In this document: piece after piece, positions 1 to 5,685 of the stretch | Position numbering within the stretch: the stretch's first letter is position 1 | Layout: every line of letters starts with the position of its first letter | Source of the DNA: an uncultured Eubacterium sp. | GTDB lineage: Bacteria > Bacillota_A > Clostridia > Lachnospirales > Lachnospiraceae | Assembly (NCBI GenBank): GCA_948560485.1 | Contig: CAOXUF010000025.1 | Span: 4,519-14,947, forward strand | Direction of reading: 5' to 3' | DNA length: 10,429 bases | The notes under the pieces: model-generated | What the model saw: only the letters and a program-made list of their open reading frames with translations | Databases searched by the model: none | Told to the model about the DNA's origin: nothing | Position numbers and translations under genes: made by a program

Positions 1-558
1 GCTGCAAGATGTGGTCAAATGTTAAATGTAGCAGAAATCGCGAGGGATGCAGATATAAATCAAGTGCAGGCAAAGAATTGGCTAGGAATTTTAGAAACAC
101 TAGGTATTATTTTTTATCTCCATCCATATTCGAACAATTTGTTAAAACGTCTTGTGAAAACACCAAAGTTATATTTTTATGATACGGGATTAGTCTGCTA
201 TTTGACAAAGTGGAGTAGTGCAGAAACTTTAGAAAGTGGTGCTATGAATGGAGCTATATTGGAAAACTATGTAGTTGCTGAAATTATGAAGACGTATTTA
301 AATTGTGGAAAGGAACCATATTTATATTATTATCGTGACAAGGATGCAAAAGAGATTGACATTGTTTTGGAACATGATGGGGTTCTTAATCCAATAGAAA
401 TTAAGAAAACATCTAATCCCGGTACAGAATTAATAAAAGTATTTAGCTTGTTAGATAAGTCATCTACTCCACGTTCAAAGGGAGCAGTGATTTGTATGAA
501 GCCAGGGTTAAGTGCTATTGATAGAGATAATTACATTGTGCCGATATGGATGATATAA
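1..558 (+). CDS. ATP-binding protein, DUF4143 C-terminal part (5' end outside window)
   Basis: The reading frame is open from base 1, six codons before the first ATG at 19, so this is the 3' end of a longer gene and not a gene starting at 19. The 185 visible residues match the C-terminal DUF4143 region of the AAA-family ATPases that are common and scattered in anaerobic bacteria. Seen here: an N-terminal helix-turn-helix-like stretch (LNVAEIARDADI), the family-typical PKLYFYDTGLVCYL segment at about 55-67, and a PD-(D/E)XK nuclease-like core formed by GAILENYV, EIDIVLE and PIEIKKT (candidate residues near 88, 120, 133 and 135). The P-loop ATPase domain would lie upstream of the window. The cellular role of these proteins is not established; some are accessory genes that vary between strains. 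Family assignment is fairly secure, function is not. Confidence 0.82.
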   Translation, partial: AARCGQMLNVAEIARDADINQVQAKNWLGILETLGIIFYLHPYSNNLLKRLVKTPKLYFYDTGLVCYLTKWSSAETLESGAMNGAILENYVVAEIMKTYLNCGKEPYLYYYRDKDAKEIDIVLEHDGVLNPIEIKKTSNPGTELIKVFSLLDKSSTPRSKGAVICMKPGLSAIDRDNYIVPIWMI

Positions 559-559
559 T
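531..559 (+). promoter_or_regulatory. Candidate extended -10 promoter for the phosphatase gene
   Basis: A perfect TATAAT at 554-559 is preceded by TG at 551-552, giving the extended -10 form TGATATAAT. The -35 position 17 bases upstream (531-536, TTACAT) is poor, which is usual for extended -10 promoters. It overlaps the stop codon of the upstream gene, and transcription would begin near 566, about 64 bases before the phosphatase ATG. Confidence 0.42.
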
Positions 560-594
560 TCACAAAAAGATAGCCAACACCCCATCATACATAA

Positions 595-608
595 AGGCTT
601 TCTAGCCT
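595..608 (+). other. Small hairpin in the phosphatase leader
   Basis: AGGCT (595-599) and AGCCT (604-608) form a 5-bp stem with a TTCT loop just upstream of the ribosome site AAAGGAG. There is no T-tract on the + strand, so it is unlikely to be a terminator for the upstream gene. It may be chance. Confidence 0.2.
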
Positions 609-629
609 CAATCAAAGGAGAAAACAATA

Positions 630-1079
630 ATGATAAAAATACTATTCATCTGCCACGGCAATATTTGCCGTTCTACCATGGCTCAATATGTCTTGCAGCA
701 CATAGTAGACACCGCAGGCATCAGTGAACAATTTTATATTGATTCTGCAGCAACCAGTTACGAAGAAATCGGAAATGGAGTTCATCATGGTACGCGAAGA
801 AAGTTAAAACGTGAGGGTATTTATTGTGGAGACCACCGTGCAAGACATATGGAACTTTCCGATTATGACAACTTTGATTACATTATCGGAATGGACACTG
901 CAAATATACGAAATCTGAATCGGTTTTATAATAACGACCCGAAAGGAAAAATATACAAATTACTGCAGTTTGCAGGGGAGAGTGGAGATATTGCAGACCC
1001 ATGGTATACAGGCAATTTTGATGTGACTTATGAAGATGTAGTACGTGGCTGTGAGGGACTCTTAAAAACAATTGAATAA
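630..1079 (+). CDS. Low-molecular-weight protein tyrosine phosphatase
   Basis: A 149-residue cytoplasmic enzyme of the usual family length that hydrolyses phosphotyrosine (or phosphoarginine in some Firmicute members) on proteins. The N-terminus carries the complete catalytic P-loop, CHGNICRS, with nucleophile Cys8 and phosphate-binding Arg14 after a hydrophobic strand (IKILFI). Near the C-terminus the DPWYTG motif supplies the general acid Asp123, at the expected place for the family. The start is fixed by AAAGGAG at 614-620, nine bases before the ATG. It has its own probable promoter overlapping the end of the preceding gene and is followed at once by a strong terminator, so it is probably a single-gene unit. 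No tyrosine kinase or capsule gene is visible nearby, so its substrate cannot be inferred. Nothing in it looks broken. Confidence 0.95.
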   Translation: MIKILFICHGNICRSTMAQYVLQHIVDTAGISEQFYIDSAATSYEEIGNGVHHGTRRKLKREGIYCGDHRARHMELSDYDNFDYIIGMDTANIRNLNRFYNNDPKGKIYKLLQFAGESGDIADPWYTGNFDVTYEDVVRGCEGLLKTIE

Positions 1080-1088
1080 TGAATAAAT

Positions 1089-1138
1089 AATGACATATTT
1101 TGCGAAAAAAATATTTGCGAAATATGTCATTTTCTTTT
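1089..1138 (+). terminator. Intrinsic terminator after the phosphatase gene
   Basis: A perfect 12-bp inverted repeat (1089-1100 with 1120-1131) extends inward through six more pairs, two of them G-U, to about 18 bp with a 7-base loop (1107-1113), and is followed by TTTCTTTT. It starts ten bases after the phosphatase stop codon. The stem is AT-rich but long. Confidence 0.8.
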
Positions 1139-1143
1139 ACAAT
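1115..1143 (+). promoter_or_regulatory. Candidate promoter of the antiporter operon
   Basis: TTGCGA (1115-1120), 17 bases, then TACAAT (1138-1143): 4/6 and 5/6 matches to the housekeeping consensus at ideal spacing. The -35 lies in the 3' arm of the preceding terminator. Transcription would start near 1150, giving a leader of about 190 bases before the antiporter ATG at 1339. A weaker alternative is TTGGAT (1184-1189) with GATATC (1207-1212). Confidence 0.4.
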
Positions 1144-1224
1144 ATAACTAAAGGTATGAACGGAAGAATTAAATATGTACTTTTTGGATTTGTATTAAAA
1201 AATGCAGATATCTTAATAAAAAGT

Positions 1225-1325
1225 GTAAAAGAGTGAAAAATAAAAAAGAAAGGACGAAATGCAAACATTACTATTTTCACTCTTTACGTTTGCATCTTTC
1301 AATACTAGAAATTACTATTGAAAGA
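1225..1325 (+). promoter_or_regulatory. Structured leader with three inverted repeats before the antiporter
   Basis: Three perfect inverted repeats crowd this stretch. Repeat A pairs 1228-1239 with 1274-1285 (12 bp, extendable by 2 bp across a bulged A). Repeat B pairs ATGCAAAC at 1259-1266 with GTTTGCAT at 1288-1295 (8 bp). Repeat C pairs 1295-1304 with 1316-1325 (10 bp, 11-base loop). A and B overlap in a crossing way and, with only two bases linking them, are likely alternatives. C covers the TTG at 1318 and part of the purine stretch in front of the antiporter ATG. No T-tract follows any of them, so control of translation is more likely than termination. I do not recognise a known riboswitch class. 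Confidence 0.5.
1259..1321 (+). CDS. Possible leader peptide, 20 codons, upstream of the antiporter
   Basis: A short ORF beginning MQTLLFSLFTF and ending in NTRNYY. It has a better ribosome site (GAAAGGA at 1248-1254, four bases before the ATG) than the antiporter itself. Its stop codon TGA at 1319-1321 overlaps a possible TTG start of the antiporter at 1318, and its start codon lies inside repeat B while its end lies inside repeat C. A ribosome translating it would therefore open repeat C and expose the antiporter start region, as in translational attenuation. This is inference: the ORF is too short for its coding nature to be judged from composition. Confidence 0.3.
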   Translation: MQTLLFSLFTFASFNTRNYY

Positions 1326-1338
1326 AGTGGTAAAAATT

Positions 1339-2979
1339 ATGAAAAGATTACAAAAGAGATGGGGGACGAAAAAATTATCAGCAGTTGCATGTATTTCCAT
1401 GCTTTTAGTTGTGGTATGTGCCACAGTAGTACTTGGTGCGGACAAGACAGAATTTGTGCCAAAGTTATATTCATCAGCATGGGCATTACTTCCACCAGTT
1501 GTGGCGATTGCACTTGCTTTGATTACAAAAGAAGTATACAGTTCATTGTTTATTGGAATTTTAGTGGGAGCAGTGTTGTACGGGCAGTTGAATGTGGAAA
1601 GAACGGTTATGCATGCATTCAGTGATGGTTTTGTAGGAGTACTTTCAGATGCTTACAATGTAGGAATTTTAATATTCCTCGTTATTCTTGGCGCAATTGT
1701 TGCTCTGATGAACAAGGCAGGAGGTTCGGCGGCGTTTGGACGATGGGCAAGCGAGCATATCAAGTCAAGAGTGGGAGCGCAGCTTGCAACAATTGTTCTT
1801 GGAGTATTGATTTTTATTGATGATTATTTTAACTGCCTGACAGTAGGAAGTGTTATGCGTCCGGTAACAGATAAGCATAAGATTTCCCGTGCAAAACTGG
1901 CGTATTTAATTGATGCCACAGCAGCACCAGTCTGCATTATTGCACCAATCTCATCCTGGGCGGCAGCGGTAAGTGGTTTTGTTAAAGGAGAAGATGGTCT
2001 GGCATTGTTCGTAAAGGCTATTCCATATAACTTTTATGCAATCCTTACGATTGTTATGATGGTGGCAATGGCAGTAATGAAAGTTGAATATGGTCCTATG
2101 GCAAAGCATGAAAAAAATGCAAAAGTAGGAGATTTATTCTCAATGGGAGACAGAGCGCAGGTTTTTAAAGAAACAGAAGATAGCAGTGAGAAAAAAGGCA
2201 AAGTTATTGACTTATTAATTCCGATAATCTGTCTGGTTATCTGTTGTATCATTGGAATGGTATATACAGGTGGTATTTTCAAGGGAGCAGGATTTGTTGA
2301 AGCATTTTCTAACAGCGATGCATCTGTTGGACTGGCACTCGGCAGTTTCTTTGGTTTGGTTATCACTATTTTATTATATGTTTGTAGAAGAGTACTTCCA
2401 TTCAAAAAATGCATGGATTGTCTGTCAGAGGGATTTAAAGCAATGGTTCCGGCGATTCTGATACTTACAATGGCATGGACATTAAAAGCAATGACAGATT
2501 CTCTTGGTGCAAAGGAATTTGTTGCAGAAGCTATGAAAGCAGCAGCGGGAGATTTTATGAAATTCCTTCCGGCAATTATATTCCTTGTAGCTTGTTTCCT
2601 TGCATTTGCTACAGTTACATCATGGGGAACTTTTGGGATTTTAATTCCGATTGTTGTTTCAGTGTTTGAAAACAACCCGGCACAATATGAGTTAATGATT
2701 ATTTCTATCTCAGCATGTATGGCGGGCGCAGTTTGTGGAGACCATTGTTCGCCGATTTCTGATACGACGATTATGGCATCAGCAGGAGCGGAGTGTGACC
2801 ATGTAAATCATGTATCTACACAGTTGCCTTATGCGATTGTGGTGGCAGTTGTCTCATTTCTTGCATATATTATTGCCGGATTTGTCCAGATTGCGTGGGT
2901 AGTTTTACCGTTGGCGGTTTTAGTTATGGTTGGTCTCGTTGCATTAATAAAATTTACAATGGGAAACAAAGAAGAGTAG
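1339..2979 (+). CDS. NhaC-family Na+/H+ antiporter
   Basis: A 546-residue polytopic membrane protein expected to exchange Na+ (or an organic anion with Na+) for protons across the cytoplasmic membrane. After a basic N-terminus (MKRLQKRWGTKK) a first hydrophobic segment spans about 13-33. Family hallmarks follow: LLPPVVAIALALITKEVYSSLFIGI (about 50-74, long hydrophobic block), FIDDYFNCLTVGSVMRPV (159-176), a TSWGTFGI segment near 427, and GDHCSPISDTTIMAS (467-481). A charged cytoplasmic loop lies at 255-290. The related malate/lactate exchanger MleN has the same fold, so the true substrate is uncertain. ATG 1339 is chosen because GAAAGAAGTGG lies eight bases upstream; an in-frame TTG at 1318 would add seven residues but has no ribosome site and would need coupling to the leader ORF. 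It is first in an apparent operon with a glutaredoxin-like gene and mscL. Confidence 0.88.
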   Translation: MKRLQKRWGTKKLSAVACISMLLVVVCATVVLGADKTEFVPKLYSSAWALLPPVVAIALALITKEVYSSLFIGILVGAVLYGQLNVERTVMHAFSDGFVGVLSDAYNVGILIFLVILGAIVALMNKAGGSAAFGRWASEHIKSRVGAQLATIVLGVLIFIDDYFNCLTVGSVMRPVTDKHKISRAKLAYLIDATAAPVCIIAPISSWAAAVSGFVKGEDGLALFVKAIPYNFYAILTIVMMVAMAVMKVEYGPMAKHEKNAKVGDLFSMGDRAQVFKETEDSSEKKGKVIDLLIPIICLVICCIIGMVYTGGIFKGAGFVEAFSNSDASVGLALGSFFGLVITILLYVCRRVLPFKKCMDCLSEGFKAMVPAILILTMAWTLKAMTDSLGAKEFVAEAMKAAAGDFMKFLPAIIFLVACFLAFATVTSWGTFGILIPIVVSVFENNPAQYELMIISISACMAGAVCGDHCSPISDTTIMASAGAECDHVNHVSTQLPYAIVVAVVSFLAYIIAGFVQIAWVVLPLAVLVMVGLVALIKFTMGNKEE

Positions 2980-3038
2980 CATTGAATTGAGATTGTAAGA
3001 AATGCAGAACTTTTCACAAAAATTTTATGGAGGATATT

Positions 3039-3302
3039 ATGTTAACAATATATGGAACAAAACAGTGTAGATTTTGTGTGGAATGTAAATCTGCATTTGA
3101 TGAACAAGGGGTAGATTATACTTTTGTGGAATTACTTGATGATTTGCAGATATTGAAAAAGTTTATCAATGTACGGGATACGAATCCGGTATATGATGGA
3201 ATACAAGGCTCCGGGAAACTGGGTATTCCGTTAATTAAAACTGAGGAGGGAATTTATACGAGAGACTGGAAACAGTTTTTGCCGGAAAATGATAAAAACT
3301 AA
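3039..3302 (+). CDS. Glutaredoxin-like thiol-disulfide protein
   Basis: An 87-residue thioredoxin-fold protein. Seen: a first beta strand MLTIYG, the redox motif C10-R-F-C13 with a further Cys16, and the cis-proline turn GIP (62-64) that faces the active site in this fold. This composition is typical of the small clostridial 'glutaredoxin-related' proteins; the partner and reductant are unknown. An in-frame ATG at 3027 would add four residues (MEDI), but that ATG lies within the ribosome site itself (GGAGGAT at 3029-3035), so the start at 3039 is preferred. It lies 59 bases after the antiporter gene and one base before the ribosome site of mscL, with no terminator on either side, so all three genes are probably co-transcribed. 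Confidence 0.75.
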   Translation: MLTIYGTKQCRFCVECKSAFDEQGVDYTFVELLDDLQILKKFINVRDTNPVYDGIQGSGKLGIPLIKTEEGIYTRDWKQFLPENDKN

Positions 3303-3318
3303 CGAGGAGGAACACAAA

Positions 3319-3756
3319 ATGTTAAAAGAATTTAAAGAGTTTGCCATAAAAGGCAATATGATTGATTTGGCGGTAGGTGTGATTATTGGTGGTGCATTTA
3401 ACGGTCTGGTTACATCGTTGGTAGACAATGTGATTATGCCGGTAATCACTTTACTTACCGGAAAGATTGATTTCAGCAACTTATTTATAGCACTGGATGG
3501 CGAGAATTATAAAACTCTTGCTGAAGCACAGAAGGCTGGAGCGGCAACCTTGAATTATGGAACATTTATATCAGGTTTGTTAAACTTTTTGATTATGGCA
3601 TTTGTTGTTTTTCTGATTGTAAAAGCAATGAATAAGATGAGAAAAAAAGAAGAACCTGCACCGGTTACGACAAAAGTTTGTCCACACTGTATGTCAGAAA
3701 TACATATTGATGCAGACAGATGTCCGCATTGTACCAGTAAGTTGGATGAGAATTAA
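3319..3756 (+). CDS. mscL: Large-conductance mechanosensitive channel MscL with zinc-ribbon tail
   Basis: A 145-residue channel subunit that opens under membrane tension to release solutes during hypo-osmotic shock. The N-terminal amphipathic helix and first membrane helix are clear ([24 protein letters not shown], about 2-25, on to 45), the periplasmic loop covers about 46-80, and the second membrane helix is [17 protein letters not shown] (87-103). After a charged linker the C-terminus carries two CPHC pairs (Cys121/124 and Cys135/138), a probable zinc ribbon replacing the usual cytoplasmic helix end. The start at 3319 follows GAGGAGG (3304-3310) by eight bases; an in-frame ATG at 3289 lies inside the preceding gene and would precede the conserved N-terminus. 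Last gene of the antiporter operon, followed by a hairpin. Confidence 0.95.
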   Translation: MLKEFKEFAIKGNMIDLAVGVIIGGAFNGLVTSLVDNVIMPVITLLTGKIDFSNLFIALDGENYKTLAEAQKAGAATLNYGTFISGLLNFLIMAFVVFLIVKAMNKMRKKEEPAPVTTKVCPHCMSEIHIDADRCPHCTSKLDEN

Positions 3757-3769
3757 AAATAAATATTCT

Positions 3770-3799
3770 TTGTCAAACTAAAAGAGTAAATTATATAAA
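3770..3799 (+). promoter_or_regulatory. Candidate promoter between mscL and the sigma-factor gene
   Basis: TTGTCA (3770-3775) and TATAAA (3794-3799) match the housekeeping consensus 5/6 each with an 18-base spacer. Transcription would begin near 3806, immediately before the hairpin at 3812-3871, so the product would be either a very short RNA or a leader attenuated by that hairpin. The region is very AT-rich, so chance is a real alternative. Confidence 0.33.
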
Positions 3800-3811
3800 C
3801 AGAATAAATTA

Positions 3812-3871
3812 AAAAACTGCACGGAAACATTTTTATATAATTAGAATTAAATGTTTTCGAGGCAGTTTTTT
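3812..3871 (+). terminator. Terminator hairpin after mscL
   Basis: AAAAACTGC (3812-3820) pairs with GCAGTTTTT (3862-3870); inside, after a small internal loop, AAACATTT (3825-3832) pairs with AAATGTTT (3849-3856). The 3' arm ends in a T run. An A run on the 5' side means it could also act on the other strand, though no gene there needs it. Confidence 0.7.
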
Positions 3872-3896
3872 ATTCTTAAAATTCTTGAAATTTATT

Positions 3897-3932
3897 TCCA
3901 ACCTTTAAAAATTTTTTGTGTCTTTATATATA
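3897..3932 (+). promoter_or_regulatory. Candidate promoter region of the sigma-factor gene
   Basis: Two readings are possible. A housekeeping-type promoter is TTTAAA (3904-3909), 17 bases, TATATA (3927-3932), 4/6 each. An ECF-type promoter is CCAACC (3898-3903) followed, after a T-rich spacer, by TGTC (3919-3922), resembling the AAC / CGTC pattern of ECF promoters and hinting at autoregulation. A TGTCT...AGACA inverted repeat (3919-3923, 3932-3936) overlaps the -10 area. The 20-30 bases either side of it hold nothing else recognisable. Confidence 0.28.
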
Positions 3933-3961
3933 GACATGTCAAAAAGAGGAGTTAAGATACT

Positions 3962-4978
3962 ATGAAACAGAAGAGCGAAAAAGAACAATATGCGAAAAAG
4001 ACAATTTCAAAATATATGCAGAAAATCTATTCTTATGCAGTCAGACACACTGGTTCTTTGGATGATGCAGAAGATGTATCTCAAGAAATATTATTAAAAA
4101 TATACCGGGCAGTTTGTGTAAAAGATATAGGGAATATGGATGCTTTTGTATGGAGAGTAGCAAAAAATACTCTGGCAAATTTTTATAGAGATAAATCTTC
4201 TCAAAAGATTGTAACGTTGGAAAATGTAAATCCAATGGAACTTCAGGACGGAACAGATATTTTAGGCGATTTTGTGCATAAGGAGGAGTTAGAAAGATTG
4301 CAAAACGAAATAGCCTATCTGTCGAAACGTCAAAGAGAAATTTTAATAGCATATTACTATGATAAAAAGAAACAAACAGAGATTGCAGAAGAAATAGGAA
4401 TTCCTCTAGGAACTGTGAAATGGTATCTAAGCAACATAAAAACTGATTTAAAGAGAGGAATGGATAAGATGAGAAATGTAAATGAATTAAAGTTTAATCC
4501 AGTTAGATTTTCTAGTGTGAATTTGTGTGGAGATGTAAGCAGAAGTGGCTGTGCTATGGATATGATGAATACTGCCTTGGCACAAAATATTATTTATTTG
4601 ACGTATCATAATGATATGAGTGTTAATGAGATTGCAGATACTTTGAATGTATCCCCTGTTTATGTAGAGAGTGAGATAGAACGTCTGGAGGATAATTCTA
4701 TTATTGTAAAGGTTGGAAAAAAATATGGAGCAAATATACTTATCAACGAGGCGTGGGATGAATTAATGGAAAAAATGTATTTTCTGTTTGATTTGGTGAC
4801 TGAAAATCTGGCAAGCCTTATATTTGATGAAATAAAAAATAGTGGAATATTAGATAAATACAAAGAAGAATATACTGTGCCAGATAAGGATGAAAATTTT
4901 CTTATGTGGACATTGGTGTTTCTGGCAATGGATACATCTGTATTAGAGAGTCTTAGTGGTAAAAAAATAGAGGAATAA
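3962..4978 (+). CDS. ECF-type RNA polymerase sigma factor with C-terminal extension (first frame)
   Basis: A 338-residue protein. Residues about 15-80 are sigma-70 region 2 (YAVRHTGSLDDAEDVSQEIL, then WRVAKNTLANFYRD), which binds core polymerase and the -10 element. Residues about 113-167 are region 4 with a helix-turn-helix (LSKRQREILIAYYY, then QTEIAEEIGIPLGTVKWYLS), which reads the -35. ECF factors normally end there; this one continues for some 165 residues, starting NELKFNPVRFSSVNLCG and holding a second helix-turn-helix or winged helix (MSVNEIADTLNVSPVYVESEIERL, about 219-242). I associate this extension with Lachnospiraceae sigma factors. AGGAG at 3947-3951 supports the start. No anti-sigma or membrane gene is adjacent. 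The frame ends early just after an A7 run at 4961-4967; see the next entry. Confidence 0.8.
   Translation: MKQKSEKEQYAKKTISKYMQKIYSYAVRHTGSLDDAEDVSQEILLKIYRAVCVKDIGNMDAFVWRVAKNTLANFYRDKSSQKIVTLENVNPMELQDGTDILGDFVHKEELERLQNEIAYLSKRQREILIAYYYDKKKQTEIAEEIGIPLGTVKWYLSNIKTDLKRGMDKMRNVNELKFNPVRFSSVNLCGDVSRSGCAMDMMNTALAQNIIYLTYHNDMSVNEIADTLNVSPVYVESEIERLEDNSIIVKVGKKYGANILINEAWDELMEKMYFLFDLVTENLASLIFDEIKNSGILDKYKEEYTVPDKDENFLMWTLVFLAMDTSVLESLSGKKIEE
4961..4967 (+). other. A7 homopolymer at the frame break of the sigma-factor gene
   Basis: Read as GGT AAA AAA ATA, the run leads to a stop at 4976-4978. Adding one A gives GGT AAA AAA AAT AGA GGA and joins the downstream frame, for a single protein of 553 residues. 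It is not a perfect X-XXY-YYZ slippery heptamer because the base before the run is T. Confidence 0.6.
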
Positions 4979-5052
4979 ACACTAATTCCCCAATTACGTT
5001 TGAAGAAGTATCAACGGAACGTGCTGATGGCAGAACAAATATATTAAGTGCA

Positions 5053-5622
5053 GTGATTGATAATGAGAGTATGAGAAGACATATTAAAAAAACACAAATG
5101 GATGGATTTAATGGACCAATTTGGAATGGAATGAATGACATCTATGTTTGGCTGATAGACCTTCCGTATTTAAATAAAGAAATAAAGGAAGAATGGTTTA
5201 TTGGTTTGGAAAGGGATATGAGATTATTGCAACGTCATCATAATGGTGAGAAATTGCATAAAGATGACTATGCATATCTTATTGCAAAAAATTATATGAA
5301 AAAGAATAAGGATCGCATTGAACTTGCAATGGTAACTTTAAAAGGGGGCAAGTTGATAGAAGAAATAATGTCTTTGGCAGATAAGTGTACGACAGAAGTT
5401 ATGTTAAAATATGAAAAAGAAATTAAAGAATATAAGGAAATGATATTATCAAGAGATCCTGACAGAGTCAAAAGACAAAGAATGTATTTACAACAGAAAA
5501 TGTTTCGAACAGATGGTATGTTTATGAATATGGCGCATAAGAAATTAATAGAGAATGGAAGACTGAAACCTTTAAGTGATGAACAAAAAAAGAGTGCAGC
5601 TATGGTGATGATATATAAATAA
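5053..5622 (+). CDS. Probable displaced C-terminal part of the sigma-factor protein (second frame)
   Basis: An ORF of 189 residues counted from the GTG at 5053, but its frame is open from 4963, just after the stop at 4960-4962, and overlaps the end of the sigma ORF. The codons from 4963 to 5052 read like protein (SPITFEEVSTERADGRTN) and resemble the continuation I would expect in long sigma factors of this kind. There is no ATG, GTG or TTG in that stretch and no ribosome site before GTG 5053 or ATG 5071. The simplest reading is that this is the tail of the sigma protein, out of frame by one base. The segment is soluble and rich in charged helices (about 110-170), with no membrane segment or known enzyme motif. 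I cannot name its function. If independently translated it is a hypothetical protein. Confidence 0.5.
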   Translation: MIDNESMRRHIKKTQMDGFNGPIWNGMNDIYVWLIDLPYLNKEIKEEWFIGLERDMRLLQRHHNGEKLHKDDYAYLIAKNYMKKNKDRIELAMVTLKGGKLIEEIMSLADKCTTEVMLKYEKEIKEYKEMILSRDPDRVKRQRMYLQQKMFRTDGMFMNMAHKKLIENGRLKPLSDEQKKSAAMVMIYK

Positions 5623-5651
5623 TTGCTTTTTCCTCCCAATTTTATTAAAAT
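5623..5651 (+). promoter_or_regulatory. Candidate promoter of the aldo/keto reductase gene
   Basis: TTGCTT (5623-5628), 17 bases, TAAAAT (5646-5651). The -10 matches 5/6, the -35 only 3/6. Transcription would start near 5658, about 28 bases before the ATG. It begins one base after the stop codon of the preceding ORF. Confidence 0.4.
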
Positions 5652-5685
5652 AACAATCAAATAAGAAATAAAACGGAGGAAGAAA

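Noticed and set aside
1156..1236. 26-codon ORF early in the antiporter leader
   Set aside because: Its only ribosome-site-like sequence (AAAGG) is one base from the ATG, too close to work; it may still be a second leader ORF but the support is too thin to list.
1225..1325. Known Na+ or Li+ riboswitch before the antiporter
   Set aside because: I could not match the conserved cores of the riboswitch classes I know; the structure is better explained as inverted repeats around a short ORF.
1233..1625. 130-codon ORF on the + strand overlapping the antiporter gene
   Set aside because: It has no ribosome site at its start, no recognisable motif, an improbable Cys- and Ser-rich composition, and lies mostly inside the well-supported antiporter frame.
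2034..2675. 213-codon ORF on the - strand inside the antiporter gene
   Set aside because: It is opposite a clear membrane protein with family motifs, has no ribosome site, and reads as antisense of hydrophobic codons.
4960..4978. Programmed -1 ribosomal frameshift in the sigma gene
   Set aside because: The direction (-1) fits, but the heptamer would be T AAA AAA rather than A AAA AAA, and I see no clear stimulatory hairpin just after it. Mutation, sequence error or transcriptional slippage fits better.
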